A stretch of DNA of 64,000 bases, taken from positions 20,104,773 to 20,168,772 of the forward strand of contig NC_049987.1 in the NCBI RefSeq assembly GCF_000003815.2, in the 5' to 3' direction. The DNA is from Branchiostoma floridae. Its lineage: Eukaryota > Chordata > Leptocardii > Amphioxiformes > Branchiostomatidae. Positions 44,955 to 56,851 of this stretch are shown here, one piece after another. The notes under the pieces are model-generated. The model made no database searches, had not been told where the DNA came from, and saw only the letters and a program-made list of their open reading frames with translations. Within the stretch, counting starts at the first letter, position 1, and each line of letters begins with the position of its first letter. A program made the translations under genes and the position numbers.

Positions 44955-45150
44955 AGTGACAGACAGAGACAGAGAAGACAGAGAGATAGGGAGGGAGAGA
45001 GAGAGGAGGAAACGGGACAGAGAAGGGGAGAGATACTGACAGACAAGAGACGCAGAGAGGGAAAAATAGATAGAGAGACAGAGAGAAAGACAGGTAGAGA
45101 GACATGCAGAGAGGAGAGGAAACAGAGACAGAGACAGACAGACAGAAACG
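44955..45150 (+). repeat. Purine-rich (GA/GACA) low-complexity tract
   Basis: Almost pure purine strand of GAGA and GACAGA units over about 195 bp. Open frames through it are low-complexity artefacts. Confidence 0.85.
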
Positions 45151-46539
45151 GATCAAGCCACCCAAAGTACACGTACTAAAACGCACTGACGTCTAGTCTT
45201 ACCGACCTGTATACTTAAAGGTCAATCAGTGACCTCAACATCGTCAATGCCCTACTTGACCCCTATAACAGTGTACTTATCAAACACTTGAGTGGTTCGT
45301 TTAGTTACATATCTCTCTGGACTGATGACGTTTGAACCGGCGGATGACGATGTAATAAAGATGAAAGCCTTTGTTGTTCCATGTCCTGTTCACCCAAGCA
45401 TTAAATCACATTGCCTACGCTATAGGTCGGTGAAAACTCCAGGTCGACTTGAGGAAAACACAATTGCTTATAAAGTATTAATACTACCGCATTATCCAAT
45501 ACAAATGTACTTTTAGTTAAGGAAAACAAGTAAAGAGTGTCAAAGTATAGACTTTTGATTCAACGATGATTGAGAATGTTATCAACATGACTATAAGTAA
45601 GCATTTTTTTAAATGCTATTTTATCGCTACTGAATGTAGACTTCGCAGTGGACGCATATCTATGAAATCTTCTGGTTGAATTATTTTCTTGTCAAGCCAT
45701 TTTCTGACAGCCGGATTGTTCATTGTCGGAGAGACTTGTTTTGCAACCTTGTCGTATCATTTTCTGCGGTTAGCTGAAGTTAGTTGACCCCTAACTGCCT
45801 AAGGCCGTGTAATGTATATCCTGTGCGTTTCTTAAGGCTAACAATGGCTAAATATCTGCTGTGTACTGTAAAGACCTGTAAACAACACGTTGTGGCCCGG
45901 GGCCAAGTCAAACAAAGTAAGAACACATGGCGGTTAGGTCACCTCAACACTGGACGGAAACCGCTGAGTGACCGTTGGCACGATCGCTGAACGACCAAAA
46001 GTGAATTTGTATGACTATGACAAATACGATAGATATCACAATAGAAATTGAACATGATGTAAAAGTATGATTTGAAAGATATACCAAACCAAAGAATGCT
46101 TAGGAAATATCAGAATACACACTTTTCAATCAAATTTGCTTGAACTTCCAGTGAGAGTTTTTATCACTCAATGAGCAGTTGTGGCCTCTGTGGAAGGGAG
46201 GTGTACGTAAGTACGCGATAACAAATAAAATCTATTTTTACGAATATGTATGAATGAACTGTGCGACACACTGTACAGTAGACCCTATTTCTAAAGGCCT
46301 ACTATGTGAATCTGCAAAATTAATGTGGGGGAAGAATGATAGTTGAAACACAAGGTTGCCATAGAAATAGCCACTTTTAACGCATACTAGCATATTTGCC
46401 AGTCTTACACTAGTGATTCATACAAACAATCTTTATTGACACGACAAAAGTACAGCGACTTTCGTAAGGTCTACATGTATAACAACTATTTACAGTACAA
46501 CTAAACACACATATATGGATATCTATAGGTATGATTAAA

Positions 46540-46960
46540 TCAACATATAGGGTCTAGCATGTCATTAACACTATTAGTTCTACGGTATAAACATTCGTGG
46601 ATATATTTACCTGCTTGTACACAGTGAGGGTTATCGCCTCCCAGAATGTAGTTGAATTTATCTATCGAACAGAGAGTAGCAAATTCTTTAGAACAAGCGG
46701 AAAGTAATGTGAACAGCTCTGTGCGTTTATCATTATATCGAGAACAATCCATAACAAACATGACAAAGTGACGTTCGTCTTCGATCTCATTCGGGCAAAA
46801 TGGACAAAACCTCTGGTCACGGGGAATTTTAGTATATCTTCCGGCTTCTATATTTAGTTTGTGACTACTGATTCTCATCTTTGTAATTGCTCTACGAAGT
46901 TCGAAACTGTGTACATTCGAAAGATACTTCTTTTGTCCGTATCTTTCCTTTAGCGTAGAA
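46540..46960 (-). pseudogene. 3' end remnant of a LINE reverse-transcriptase ORF
   Basis: The minus-strand frame reads ELRRAITKMRISSHKLNIE, then AGRYTKIPRDQRFCPFCPNE and IEDERHFVMF..CSRY, ending before a stop at 46540. The (R/K)G(R/K)Y...CPxC...EDExHF pattern is the C-terminal zinc-knuckle-like region of many LINE polymerases. No reverse transcriptase core is left, so this is a 5'-truncated dead copy. Confidence 0.75.
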
Positions 46961-48548
46961 TAAATGCAAACTTTTGAGTTATTCTGGATTCATATTTGTG
47001 TATTTCAGACATCGATCGGGTTATCCAACAATGCACCCTTTGAGTCATGTATAAACGGCTCCCTCAACGTGTTATCGGGTATTCAACCGGTTAATTGGCC
47101 GTTTAAATGGGGGTTGTCTTCTTTTATTCGGCCCACCGTCTCACCTAAATAGTCTGAAGGGTCATAAGAATAATGATCTGACACTCGTACATGCTTTTCT
47201 GTGATCACAAATTGTTTTGTTGCGGAAACTTGCTCTTGACAAAATATAAACACTTCTTGTCCGCCGATTCGTAAGACTGCATGCCAATACCATACCTGTG
47301 TGTCGAAGATATTATCATTTCAAACGCATGACTTTTTGAGCAAAACCGGGACAAAACAATCTATTTTTGATTCTCATGAATAACAACAAGTAAACTGACC
47401 GCTGTTATTTTAAGCCTAAGTGAGCCTAAAAAATGTTGAGTTCAGATTTCCCGTCACCGGAAGTCCGCTTCCTTGTGTTGTTTACGCTTTCTTGGCTGGG
47501 TAAACAAAGTCATGGTGAAAATTATATAGAACATTGTCAACTAATGATGAGTGTGACATCAATTTAAAATCTAAAATGCTTTGAATTCCATTCTGACACG
47601 ATCATTGGGAGGCAATGGTTTGTTCATTCATTCATCAATCCAATCATTCATTGGTTGTTTGTTTTTTTCGTTCGTCCATCCTGTGCATGAACACGAGAGT
47701 GTTTCTACCGAAGTATCGATCAACTGTAAATATTTGAGAAGAAATGGTGACTTTTAGGTAATCAAAATGAATTCCTTTTCCCTTAACTTTGAAACAAACT
47801 TTCCCTTGGTTTTATATCTTGTCTATGTTATTTGCTTGTAACCAGTAAGATTTCGAATTTCGTGTTTAACGTCAAATTTAACATACCAGACATTTGCTAA
47901 ACAGGCCCTTAAAACAAATTGCAGTGTGGGCCACATGAGCTTTTGTTTAGCGACAAACACATAACAAATAGGCCCTTGTTAGAACGGTAAAGATAGACGG
48001 TGTACCAAAAATAAAAACCCACTGCTGACTTACTTTAAAAGCGTTAAACTCACCTCGTGAAACAAGTTTAGAAAAAATCAAAGGTTTGTCACTGACAACT
48101 TGGTCAAGGCCGATATTAAGGATGGAGACCTCTGTGCGACCAAAATTGGATTTGAATTAACTATATGTATTTAATATAAACTAGATACAGTACATGATGT
48201 AATAGTATTGTGATTTTAAAAGACAACAAAAACACACAAAACTTAACAAAACACGCGTCTCTATCAATGAAATTCGTGTCAGCCACTCAGTGGTTTCCGC
48301 CACGGTGGAATGGAGGTTTAACCGACCTAGATAAACACACCGTACATAACCTATCTGTTCAGAAACAGTCACGCTCTTGTGTTTCCAATTCCCGCCCTCA
48401 GGAAGCCGCTAGTTGAGTTGGAAAGCCGCCGGAAGATAAGCTGGGCGACAGGTCTGACGCAGGTGGCATTGTTCGGCCTTCCGAGCTCACTCGAGCGCGT
48501 GCTCGGTCGTTTCCGGCGTTCCTCGGTAATTTCCGGCAGCCAAGCACA

Positions 48549-48554
48549 TATAAG
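48549..48554 (+). promoter_or_regulatory. TATA box of the plus-strand MMP gene
   Basis: TATAAG within CACATATAAGTTT, 129 bp upstream of the start codon at 48678. A start of transcription about 30 bp downstream, near TCCTCACAGTACAC (48574-48587), would give a 5' UTR of about 100 bases. Inference from sequence alone. Confidence 0.5.
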
Positions 48555-48677
48555 TTTCCGTCGCGCTCTGGAATCCTCACAGTACACTTCGGTGCAAGGC
48601 GAAGAAGGGACAACATAGGAGCTAGAAAACACAATCAGGACTTTTGCAACAGGTGTTGAAACTGCGCCGAGAGAGAA

Positions 48678-51600
48678 ATGGCGGACGTTACGCTGAAACT
48701 CGTGGTGCTCTTTGTGACGTTCTACCTGACATCGACGTCGCCAGTCAGTGACGACAGACAGAAAAGACAGCTGAGTCCCGATGTAAGTACAATCTCTTAA
48801 GCACAAGTTATCTGTGTTGATTGTTTGCATTCAAACAGCGTTGGAACAGGCCCTATATGGCGACCTTTGATCTGTAACGTTTATACCTCCCTCACATTTA
48901 GCGAAAATCGATCGGACGACGAGTCTGCGAGCTCTAAATTACGAGGAGGCATGACCCTATTGCCGACGAAGAAATGGCAGAGTTCCCACCTTCCCATCAG
49001 AGTCATGCCTCCTTGTAATTTAGAGCTCGCACACTCGTCGTCCGATCGATTTTCGCTACATGTGAGGGGGGTATAAGGAGGACAACAAAAAAAGACTTCG
49101 GAGTTTCCTCGCTTAGTTTTTGTTGTCTTTGTTTTAAAGTTTCCTAGAAATGTCTCTTCCGAAGATTGCTTATTTTCATAACAAACGCGACCTGTCCTTT
49201 GAAAGGCAATTCCTGATAGAAAACAATGACGTCTTTCCTGACGACTTCTTATTTGCAAACTTGCAGTTTCCGGTGTCACCCGGGGGACGAGGTCCGTTCT
49301 ACCCAGAACCGCCTGGGTACGAGAGTCCACTGGCCGAAATCAGCATGGCCACGGAAGAAATGAAGGAAGGAATGGTAGGTCAATAATTTCTATCTCTATT
49401 AAATGGGGAGGGGCGGGTATTGATAATCTCCAAGCAGATCATACGGTAGCATAAGATAGTATCAAAAGCTGGCAGAGGAGTGAAGCCAGCTTAGGAGTGT
49501 GGCTGTGACTACACTCCTTGGCCAGTGTGGTACTATCTTATGCCGCGATGATTGTAGGATCTGCTTGGAGATTAGGGCATTGATACGATGACACAATGAC
49601 TTTGGGTTTTTTTTCCTATTTCATTCCATGACTCTTCATTTAATCATCGTTATCATCGAAGTCACTGTCTCACTCTCAGCATTTATGGCCGTTGCGCATG
49701 CACATAAGAAATGTCTATATGGGCTGTGGCTGCCGTTGATGACGTAATAAACTGTGTCCATGTAAAAAACAGACATTCCTTCGTATAGTTGCCAGGATGC
49801 TTCTACCTGACACAAAACAGTTTACCGCAAGCCTTTTGTCAAGGTACATGCACGAAATGGACCTGCAGAGATCAACTATTCTTATATATTATATGGTGTA
49901 TGAAAGAAAGAAAGCGTCTACAGGGGTTTCTGGCTGTCGTTTCTATCATACAGCTTTTTTTGTCAGATCCCCAAGCAACTGTAAAAGTAGAAAAGTCTAA
50001 CGCCCTCCCCCAATGCAAAGCGTATTGACCCTGTTTCCTGTTACTTTCTCCTGAACATAAGGTTCTTATCTCGACGCCAGGGCCACTTTTGCTTTCGCGA
50101 AGTTTGTTATCGGGCTACAGACTTTTTGCTATCAGTTAGGTCAGACGGCGCCACACTCTCAAGGACCTTCGGTGCATCTTTATGTCTTTCTTTCTTTCCT
50201 TCTTTCTTACTTTTTCTTTCTTTTTCTTTCTTTCTTTTCTTTTTCCCATTTCCACAAAATTCTTCGCTGTTTCTTTCCTCTCATTCACAAAAGGTTATCT
50301 TGCGGTGGCAAGGTATTCTTGTGGTTAGAGCTAATAATGTAGAATCTAAGGTTCTGGGTTTGAATCCCTTGAAGGCCCCAGCACATGATGTGCCCTTTGG
50401 AGAGGCAGTTTACACCTAACTTAGAATGATTAAAGCATTGAATGGATGACTGAATGATTAAATGAAGGAAGGAAGGAATATGATTATTACAGAAATAAAT
50501 GAAGGAATGAATATTTTTTGTTACAGAAATTCCTAGAGAATTACGGCTACCTGAGGGAAGAGGACATGCGTGACGACATCGCCTCCATCAGTGACGTATC
50601 AGCCGCCATCAAGCTGGTGCAGTACAACTACGGACTGCGCATGACCGGAAGGATGGACGAGTCCACTCTGGAGGCCATGAGGAGGCCTCGCTGCGGGATG
50701 TATGACATCATCGCCGATTACCAACTCTCCGGGACCAAGTGGGAGAAAAATCACATCACTTACAGGTGAGAAAAGGAAAACTGTATATTAACACTTTTTC
50801 CCACTTGACAAAACGTTGACACGCTGTCTTTTGTTCCTCCCGACACACACCCATATACACTCACTCACCGACAAACACAGAGACAGACAGACACGCCATA
50901 TATAAAACTTCGCTGCCCTAAGAGTGAAGTAAATGTCTAAAGAATTAATCTTAGCTTCCATAGGCGAATAAACTGACCACGGTTAGATCCTATGGCCTAA
51001 TTCGCATCAACCTTATGGCAGATCTGTTATAAGCTCAATTCTGTCTGTGTTGTGATTTTCTTTTCTAAGAATTTGCTTTGCCTTTCCATCTAAATCGATC
51101 ATTTGCAAGGTCCTTCCAATGTTCGCGGGTGAGAACTGAGCCTTTAAGCCCCCTTTCGCATACGTCTTGAAGCAGATTGTACTTTGTTATTAGGGACACT
51201 ACCGGAACTAAGGATTTCAATGACGAAAGTACATATAAGTTCACTGATGAAGGATAGGGAGGAGTGGAGAAGGAGGGTCCAGCATGCTTCCCGTGCTGGC
51301 ATCTTATGATGTCCTCGACTGATCTGAACTGAATGATTAGCATACTCCATTGTACATAACAACATAACGTTTTGTTTATTAGTCTAGGATGTTGAGCTTT
51401 ATTTTATACCTCTATTTGGTACTTTATATAATAGTATATAATAGTTGTTGCCATACATCGTACCGTGTACAATTGTCGTGCGATAAAGTTTTGTTTTGAT
51501 AAACAATCATCTGTTTTTCCCGACACAGGATCGAGAACTTCACCCCGTACCTGACCGAGCAGGAGGTGCGGGACACGGTACGGACGGCCTTCGGGGTCTG

Positions 51601-54600
51601 GTCCGACTACACCCCGCTCACCTTCTCGGAGGTGCGCGATCGCGACAGGACTGACGTGGACATCCTGGTCGAGTTCACGAGCGGCGACCACGGAGACAAC
51701 TCGCCTTTTGACGGGAGGTAAGGGCCTGTCAGATATGACGACAAATTGAATACCGTAAGGCCACACTGAATTATATGGATGATATCCTCTGGAAACCCAC
51801 AAACAAACAAAAATCCAACAAAACAAAATGCCACTAAACCACATACAGGACTAAATAAATATCCAGTTCTTTATTTTATATTAGTGTTATGTTCACCTGC
51901 AGTAAGACTGTAAGAGAAGATGGTCGCCATTTCAATATTGGTATATTGCCATTCTTGTTTTGAAAGGGGGACAATGGCACTGTGACCCCATACCCTGACC
52001 ATGTGTCACCTTACCCTGGAGGGCAGCTCCTCTGGCATGCGTGAAGTCCTGTTTGACCAGGGATGCTAGAATTGTGGCCACAGTTTCTTTTTAGAGCAAG
52101 CGAAATCTAGGGGATGTCATCCATAAAATTAAGGTAGTGTGGCCTAAGACGAAAAAATATATATCACTACGTGCAGGGTAAACCACGTGACTGGTAATTT
52201 GAGTTTGATGAAGAAATTGACAAAACTGCCGATAATTTGACCAAAAAAGGCGTTTGTTCTGTAGAACCAACATGTTAATCTGGTACTTTTCCCCAGGTAC
52301 GTTCCGGGTACAGGAAGGGGCCAGAACCTGGCGCATGCGTTCCAACCGCCACGTGACTCGCACTCCTACCGCATTGACGGCGACTCTCACTTCGACGGGG
52401 ACGAGGAGTGGACACTCAACACGGACAGAGGTGAGGAGCGGTCCAATAAAGCTCTCTCGCACTTCAGAATTCGCATGTGCAGCGACAGGAATTGTGGTTA
52501 ATATGCCAAGGGTGAGGGCCTTGAGACATGAATAGAAGACGTCTAGAAAATGGTAGAGGCAAGAGCTTTTTTCAAGTTAAAGGCCTTCACCGTTGACATA
52601 TCACCCACAATTCCTTTCGCTGCACATGCGTACTCGGAAGTGGGGAAAAGTTTATCGATACAGAAAATAGATTGATCAAATTATTATTGTGTCGATTGAT
52701 TGATCTGTTAATTAGTTTGTTTGGTGAGTGATGGATAGATTGATTGATCATCGATTGATTGATCCATTGATTGATTGATTGATTGTTTGATTTAGTGTTT
52801 GATTGATTGATTGATTGATTGATTGATGGTTGGTTGATGGTTGGTTGGTTGGTTGGTTGGTTGGTTGGTTGGTTGGTTGGTTGGTTGGTTGGTTGGTTGG
52901 TTGGTTGGTTGGTTGATTGATTGATTGATTGATTTGTGGGGCCGCGTAGCACAGTGGTAGTGTACTCGGCCCGTGACCGAGAGGTCGCCGGTTCGAATCC
53001 GCCTGCCGTGTTGCCGGTCTTGTGCCCTTGGGAAAGGCACTTTACACGACTTTCCTCACTTTACTCAAGTGAAAAAAAATGAGTCGTCCCTCGGATAGGA
53101 CGTTAAATGGAGGTCCCGTGTATGGGGAGAGCCATACCCCATGCACGTTAAAGAACCCCCACACGTGCGATGGTGCGGTGTGCGTTGGTGCAAATCCTTC
53201 TGTCGGAAGTTGGTGATTCACTTCAAATCACCCGGATGGAGGCCTGGCGACCTCTGTCTCGTATCAGCCACATGGTGATCTACATCATTCACCCGGACGG
53301 GTGTGTCACCCCGTAAGGGGCGGTATAACCCGTCGTTGTGCGAACATGTGCGAACATGTATATAGGGCTCCCTTGGAAATCAGTTACTACGTTAACTGAA
53401 GGGACTACCCTAAAGATCAATAGATAAATGAATAAATAAATAAATTGATTGACAATGTAACTGTTTCACCCAGGCGTGAACCTGCTGATTGTGGCTATTC
53501 ACGAGTTCGGGCACGCCCTGGGCATCAGCCACACGCCTACCCTGGGCGCCATCATGTTCCCCGCTTACGTGTACCAGGAGGAGCCCTGCATCCACCCGGA
53601 CGACAAGGCCGCCATCCAGGAACTATACGGTCAGTTCCTTTTTTCTCCAATAACCTAATCTTACAGTAGCATAAGATAGTATCAAAAGCTGCCAGAGAAG
53701 TGAAGTGAAGATTTCTATGTCTGTTAAAGAGAAGAAAACAACACCGTTAAAAGCATGAACTTTTCTCTTTAGGAGCTCAAGAAGTTCCCAACCCCACCCT
53801 TCCTATGTGTACCATTGCGCCGGAGAAGTGCAACACTCGGGAATTTGACGCCACCTTGCGATTCCGCGGAGAATTGTTCTTCTTCAAGGTAAACAAAATA
53901 TAGGTTAAACCAAAAGAGGTCCACAGGCAGATACATTGATATGATATGACATAGATATAGACATATAACACTACACATATACAATAAAAGTTGAGGAAGA
54001 ACCCGAATGAACCTATTTTACTTCTGTACAAGTGAAAGGATAGTTATCATTAACCATTAGTTGTTTCTTCTTTTTCTTAAGAACTTTAAGAAGCAAAACT
54101 TAGACGTAAATTGAATGACCTGATTCTATTTTTTTCAGGATGAGTATTGGTTCCGGGTCAACGGACGTACAGGTCGCATTTCCGGTCCCGATCCCGTGCG
54201 ACACTTCTGGGCGGACCTACCCAAAAAGCTGGACGCCGCGTACGAACGAGTTTCGGATGGGAAACTTCTCTTCTTCAGTGGTGAGTCAACCTTACACAAT
54301 GGCCAGTTGTGGTTATTTGCAAACGTCGGTCACAGTGTGGCCACATTCTACAACTACTAGCTAGACGAAAAACATTATGCTTCAATCCAGTAAGCTACTT
54401 CGCAGAACGAATTTAATGCGCTTTTTCCTATTTTTCCTTCCCAGGTAACCAGTACTGGCAGTATGACGGCACAACTCCCGAGGCAGACAACCCCCGGCCC
54501 CTGTCCGATTTCGGCCTGCCCGTGAGCTCCATCGACGGCGCGCTGCCGTGGCGCCCGTCCGGGAAGACGTACTTCTTCAAGGGCGACCAGTACTGGCGCT

Positions 54601-55439
54601 ACGACGAGGAGAACGCACGCATGGACGATGGCTATCCGCGCCCCCTGGCGGTTTGGCGAGGACTGCGCCGCCTCGGCAGGGTGGACGCTGTGTTTGAAGG
54701 GGCTACTGGCGATGGTACGTTGGATGGATGGATGAAACTTTGAAACTTTATTAGAATAACCATTAGCGCTAGTCTTCCTGGTATTCATTCACAGAGACGA
54801 TACATTATACAAACATGGTTGGCAACTAGACAAGTCACAAACACATCTAAATCAATAACATATTTACAATATACATAATTTAAAAATTGACAATCCTGTC
54901 GCACAGTGCTTGTAACTACTGGTGGAAGTATTTGTGCAAACCATCCTTAAACACTCTCAGGGATTGTGTGGATTGCATGACAATTGGAAGGTTATTCCAC
55001 ACACTGACAGCCCTGTACATGAAACACTTCATCAGTGCGTTAGTTCTAGGTTTCTCTAACAGAAAAGATTGTTTAGCAGCAAAACGGGTTCTGTAACTAT
55101 GCAAGTTGTTGACCGAACGCAGTTGCCTACTGATACAAATTGGTTCGTTTGTGAGTGTTATCCTTTTAAATGTTGTCATGGTGTTTATTAACAGTCTCGT
55201 GTGCACAGGTTTCCACTTTGGCTTCGACTGAAACAGACGAGTTGCCTTGTTCTGCATTCGTTGCAGAAGGTTTATGTTAGTTTTAGTTGTGCATGACCAA
55301 ACTGGGCTGCAATAATCGATGTGTGATAGTACAAGGCATTCTATGGATGGATGGATGGATGGATGGATGGATGGATGGATGGATGGATGGATGGATGGAT
55401 GGATGGATGGATGGATGGATATCTTTTATTGAGGGCATA

Positions 55440-55475
<36 letters not shown>

Positions 55476-55884
55476 GTTGGTTTATTGATTGATTGGTTGG
55501 TTGATTGATCGATCGGTCGGTTGGTTGGTTGGTTGGTTGGTTGGTTGGTTGGTTGGTTAGTTGATTGATTGATTGATTGATTGATTGACTAAGTGATCAC
55601 AAGGAATTTGAAATAACATTGATAACAATCTAATCGGGCCCACAGAAAGCCACAACCCACACTGCACATTGGCCCATCTTTTTCTTCACGTTGGCCTTTT
55701 TGTTCATCGTAGTAATGACTTCCTTTCCTGATGAGGACCTTATCAAAACGTCGCTGCGTCTTTTACAGATCACAGTTACTTCTTCAAGGACGGGAAATAC
55801 TGGAAGTACAGTGAGAAGCTGTACAGGATCGCCAGGGGGTACCTGAACGGCAAGGACATCGCTACCGAGTGGCTGGGGTGCTAG
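48678..55884 (+). CDS. Secreted matrix metalloproteinase, complete (524 aa)
   Basis: Exons 48678-48782, 49267-49374, 50527-50765, 51529-51717, 52297-52430, 53474-53629, 53773-53888, 54139-54280, 54445-54714 and 55769-55884 total 1575 nt and close in frame. Exon 1 is a signal peptide ([13 protein letters not shown]), followed by a dibasic RQKR. Exon 2 is a short Pro/Gly-rich stretch. Exon 3 is the prodomain with KFLENYGYL and the cysteine switch PRCGMYD, with Tyr where most family members have V/N-P-D spacing. The catalytic domain has [22 protein letters not shown] and the zinc site [11 protein letters not shown]. The hemopexin domain runs from CTIAPEKC to the final WLGC. Exons of 134, 156, 116 and 142 nt have exactly the lengths found in the minus-strand paralog. 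Two hemopexin exons of that gene are a single 270-nt exon here. No membrane anchor. Extracellular-matrix protease; subfamily not assigned. Confidence 0.93.
48881..49076. mobile_element. Long-stem palindromic element (75-bp arms) in MMP intron 1
   Basis: Arms 48881-48955 and 49002-49076 are inverted copies with only about six differences over 75 bp, sharing TAGCGAAAATCGATCGGACG and GAGCTCTAAATTAC. The loop is 46 bp. Near identity of the arms implies a recent insertion or arm homogenisation. No target duplication could be fixed. Confidence 0.88.
49424..49575. mobile_element. MITE, TAATCTCCAAGCAGATC termini
   Basis: TAATCTCCAAGCAGATC at 49424-49440 is exactly inverted at 49559-49575. An inner block CATAAGATAGTA is also mirrored (TACTATCTTATG). 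Length 152 bp, in MMP intron 2. A fragment of the same family (GTAGCATAAGATAGTATC, AAAGCTGCCAGAGAAGTG) lies at 53668-53708 in a later intron. Confidence 0.88.
50180..50262 (+). repeat. Polypyrimidine (CTTT)n tract
   Basis: Imperfect CTTT repeats over about 80 bp in intron 2 of the plus-strand MMP. Confidence 0.8.
50305..50420 (+). mobile_element. tRNA-derived SINE, family B, truncated
   Basis: Begins GGTGGCAAGGTATTCTTGTG, then a B-box GGGTTTGAATCCC at about 50357. Only the tRNA-like head and a short body remain. Confidence 0.6.
52680..52935 (+). repeat. (TTGA)n and (TTGG)n tetranucleotide satellite
   Basis: TTGA-rich sequence passes into an uninterrupted (TTGG) run at about 52841-52913 and back to TTGA. 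It directly abuts the SINE at 52937. A closely similar compound satellite is at 55440-55590. Confidence 0.9.
52937..53450 (+). mobile_element. tRNA-derived SINE, family B, full-length copy
   Basis: tRNA-like head with an A box (TAGCACAGTGG, 52947-52957) and a perfect B box (GGTTCGAATCC, 52990-53000). The body then has TGCCCTTGGGAAAGGCACTT, TTTCCTCACTTTACTC and GCACGTTAAAGAACCC, and the 3' end is an (AATAAATA) tail near 53430. Best-preserved member in the window; in MMP intron 5. Confidence 0.85.
54725..55335 (-). pseudogene. 5'-truncated LINE 3' end in MMP intron 9
   Basis: The minus-strand frame 54916-55257 reads [20 protein letters not shown], then [17 protein letters not shown] and [15 protein letters not shown], the standard C-terminal end of CR1/L2-type reverse transcriptase ORFs. 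Below it are a 3' UTR and a tail of CATCCATCCAT units at 54718-54735. The 5' break at about 55335 abuts a GGAT satellite. Confidence 0.8.
55340..55420 (+). repeat. (ATGG)n tetranucleotide satellite
   Basis: About 20 ATGG units at the truncation point of the neighbouring LINE fragment. Confidence 0.92.
55440..55590 (+). repeat. (TTGA)n/(TTGG)n compound satellite
   Basis: TTGA units, a mixed block with TCGATCGGTCGG, a TTGG run and TTGA units again. Same motif order as 52680-52935. Confidence 0.9.
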
Positions 55885-55911
55885 ACTTCGCACCACCCAC
55901 TCTACAACTGG

Positions 55912-56110
55912 TTAGGCTAAGGTCACATTTCCAAACCGGGGCCCAGCCGGGATGTTTAGAGAAACCAAAAATTAGAATTTATACCTAGAAATATAAAAAA
56001 ATGTATGCCCATGAAGCTTATGTTGACATTTTGTGTCTTTTGATGCCTTTTATATCGTTCTTTTCCCTCCCGAAGGCTGCACGGCAAATGGAAATGTGAC
56101 CTAAGCGTAA
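55912..56110. mobile_element. MITE, GGCTAAGGTCACATTTCC family, copy 2, in the MMP 3' region
   Basis: TTAGGCTAAGGTCACATTTC at the left is mirrored by GGAAATGTGACCTAAGCG at the right. It starts 28 bases after the MMP stop codon and so is probably transcribed within the 3' UTR. Confidence 0.85.
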
Positions 56111-56529
56111 ATAAGGCCCCCGTTCCAATAGACGGCGATCACGCTGTGCTCTCCTGCGACCTAAAACAGATGTGTGTAATCGTGGATTCCATACTGGGTA
56201 GATCTTAGAATTTGTAAAAGTGCCACTGAAAAGACAACAAAACACACTAGACGTAAGAAGATATGTTTTTCTCTATGCAATTCGTTGACGAACTGTCAAA
56301 TTTAGGTCATAGAGAGAGCGCGGTGAGAGCACCGTCCTACGGGAAATGGCTATAACATCGACATAGTAACTGTTTAACAGAGAAAGATGTTTCTAAGTAG
56401 CCTTGTCGTCAATTTTCTTATTTTTGTAAGTGGAACTCAATACTAAACGCCACTTTTGTCTTTGTGATAAATGCAGAAACCTCCAACACTAAAACAGCTT
56501 GGGATTTTTATACATTTCCTTTGTACATT

Positions 56530-56535
56530 AATAAA
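56530..56535 (+). terminator. Candidate polyadenylation signal of the plus-strand MMP
   Basis: AATAAA within CATTAATAAAATTC, about 650 bp after the stop codon. Other AATAAA hexamers exist further on (near 56951), so the choice is uncertain. Confidence 0.4.
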
Positions 56536-56559
56536 ATTCTTGAGAAATGATTTAACATG

Positions 56560-56600
56560 ACTTTGTTTGTTTGTTTGTTTGTTTGTTTGTTTGTTTGTTT
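56560..56600 (+). repeat. (TTTG)n tetranucleotide repeat
   Basis: About ten TTTG units directly after the candidate polyadenylation site. Confidence 0.9.
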
Positions 56601-56647
56601 GCTTATTTGCCCATTAGTAATTACATAACTGAATAGCCCCCCATTAT

Positions 56648-56851
56648 GCCTATGTCATATTTCCAAACCGGGGCCCGGCCGGGCTGTTTGTGGAAACGAA
56701 AAAAAAATTAAAAAGCTATTCGTAAAAATATACACAAATAATACCCACGACTATTCTCTTGACGTCTTGTGTAGTTTGGTGTCTTTTATATTATACTTTC
56801 GTTCCCGAAAGCTGTCCAGCCGGGGCCCCGGTTTGCAAATGTGACATAGGC
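56648..56851. mobile_element. MITE, GGCTAAGGTCACATTTCC family, copy 3
   Basis: GCCTATGTCATATTTCCAAA is mirrored by TTTGCAAATGTGACATAGGC, with CGGGGCCC blocks inside both ends and the GTCTTTTATAT interior shared with copy 2. Confidence 0.87.

Larger units (their letters stand above)
43100..48500. other. Intergenic region between the two divergent MMP genes
   Basis: No coding exon is recognised apart from the LINE remnant at 46540-46960. It holds a GT microsatellite, a purine-rich tract and AT-rich unique sequence. Regulatory elements for both MMPs may lie here, but none could be pinned down except the TATA box at 48549. Confidence 0.4.

Noticed and set aside
44904-45186. Arg/Glu- or Ser/Leu-rich frames on either strand
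   Set aside because: Products of the purine-rich low-complexity tract; no conserved residues.
52937-53005. Possible functional tRNA gene
   Set aside because: The A and B boxes are good, but the acceptor stem does not pair convincingly and the sequence continues into a SINE body repeated elsewhere in the window.
52587-53040. Asn/Gln/Pro/Thr-repeat frames on the minus strand
   Set aside because: Translations of the TTGA/TTGG satellite and the SINE.
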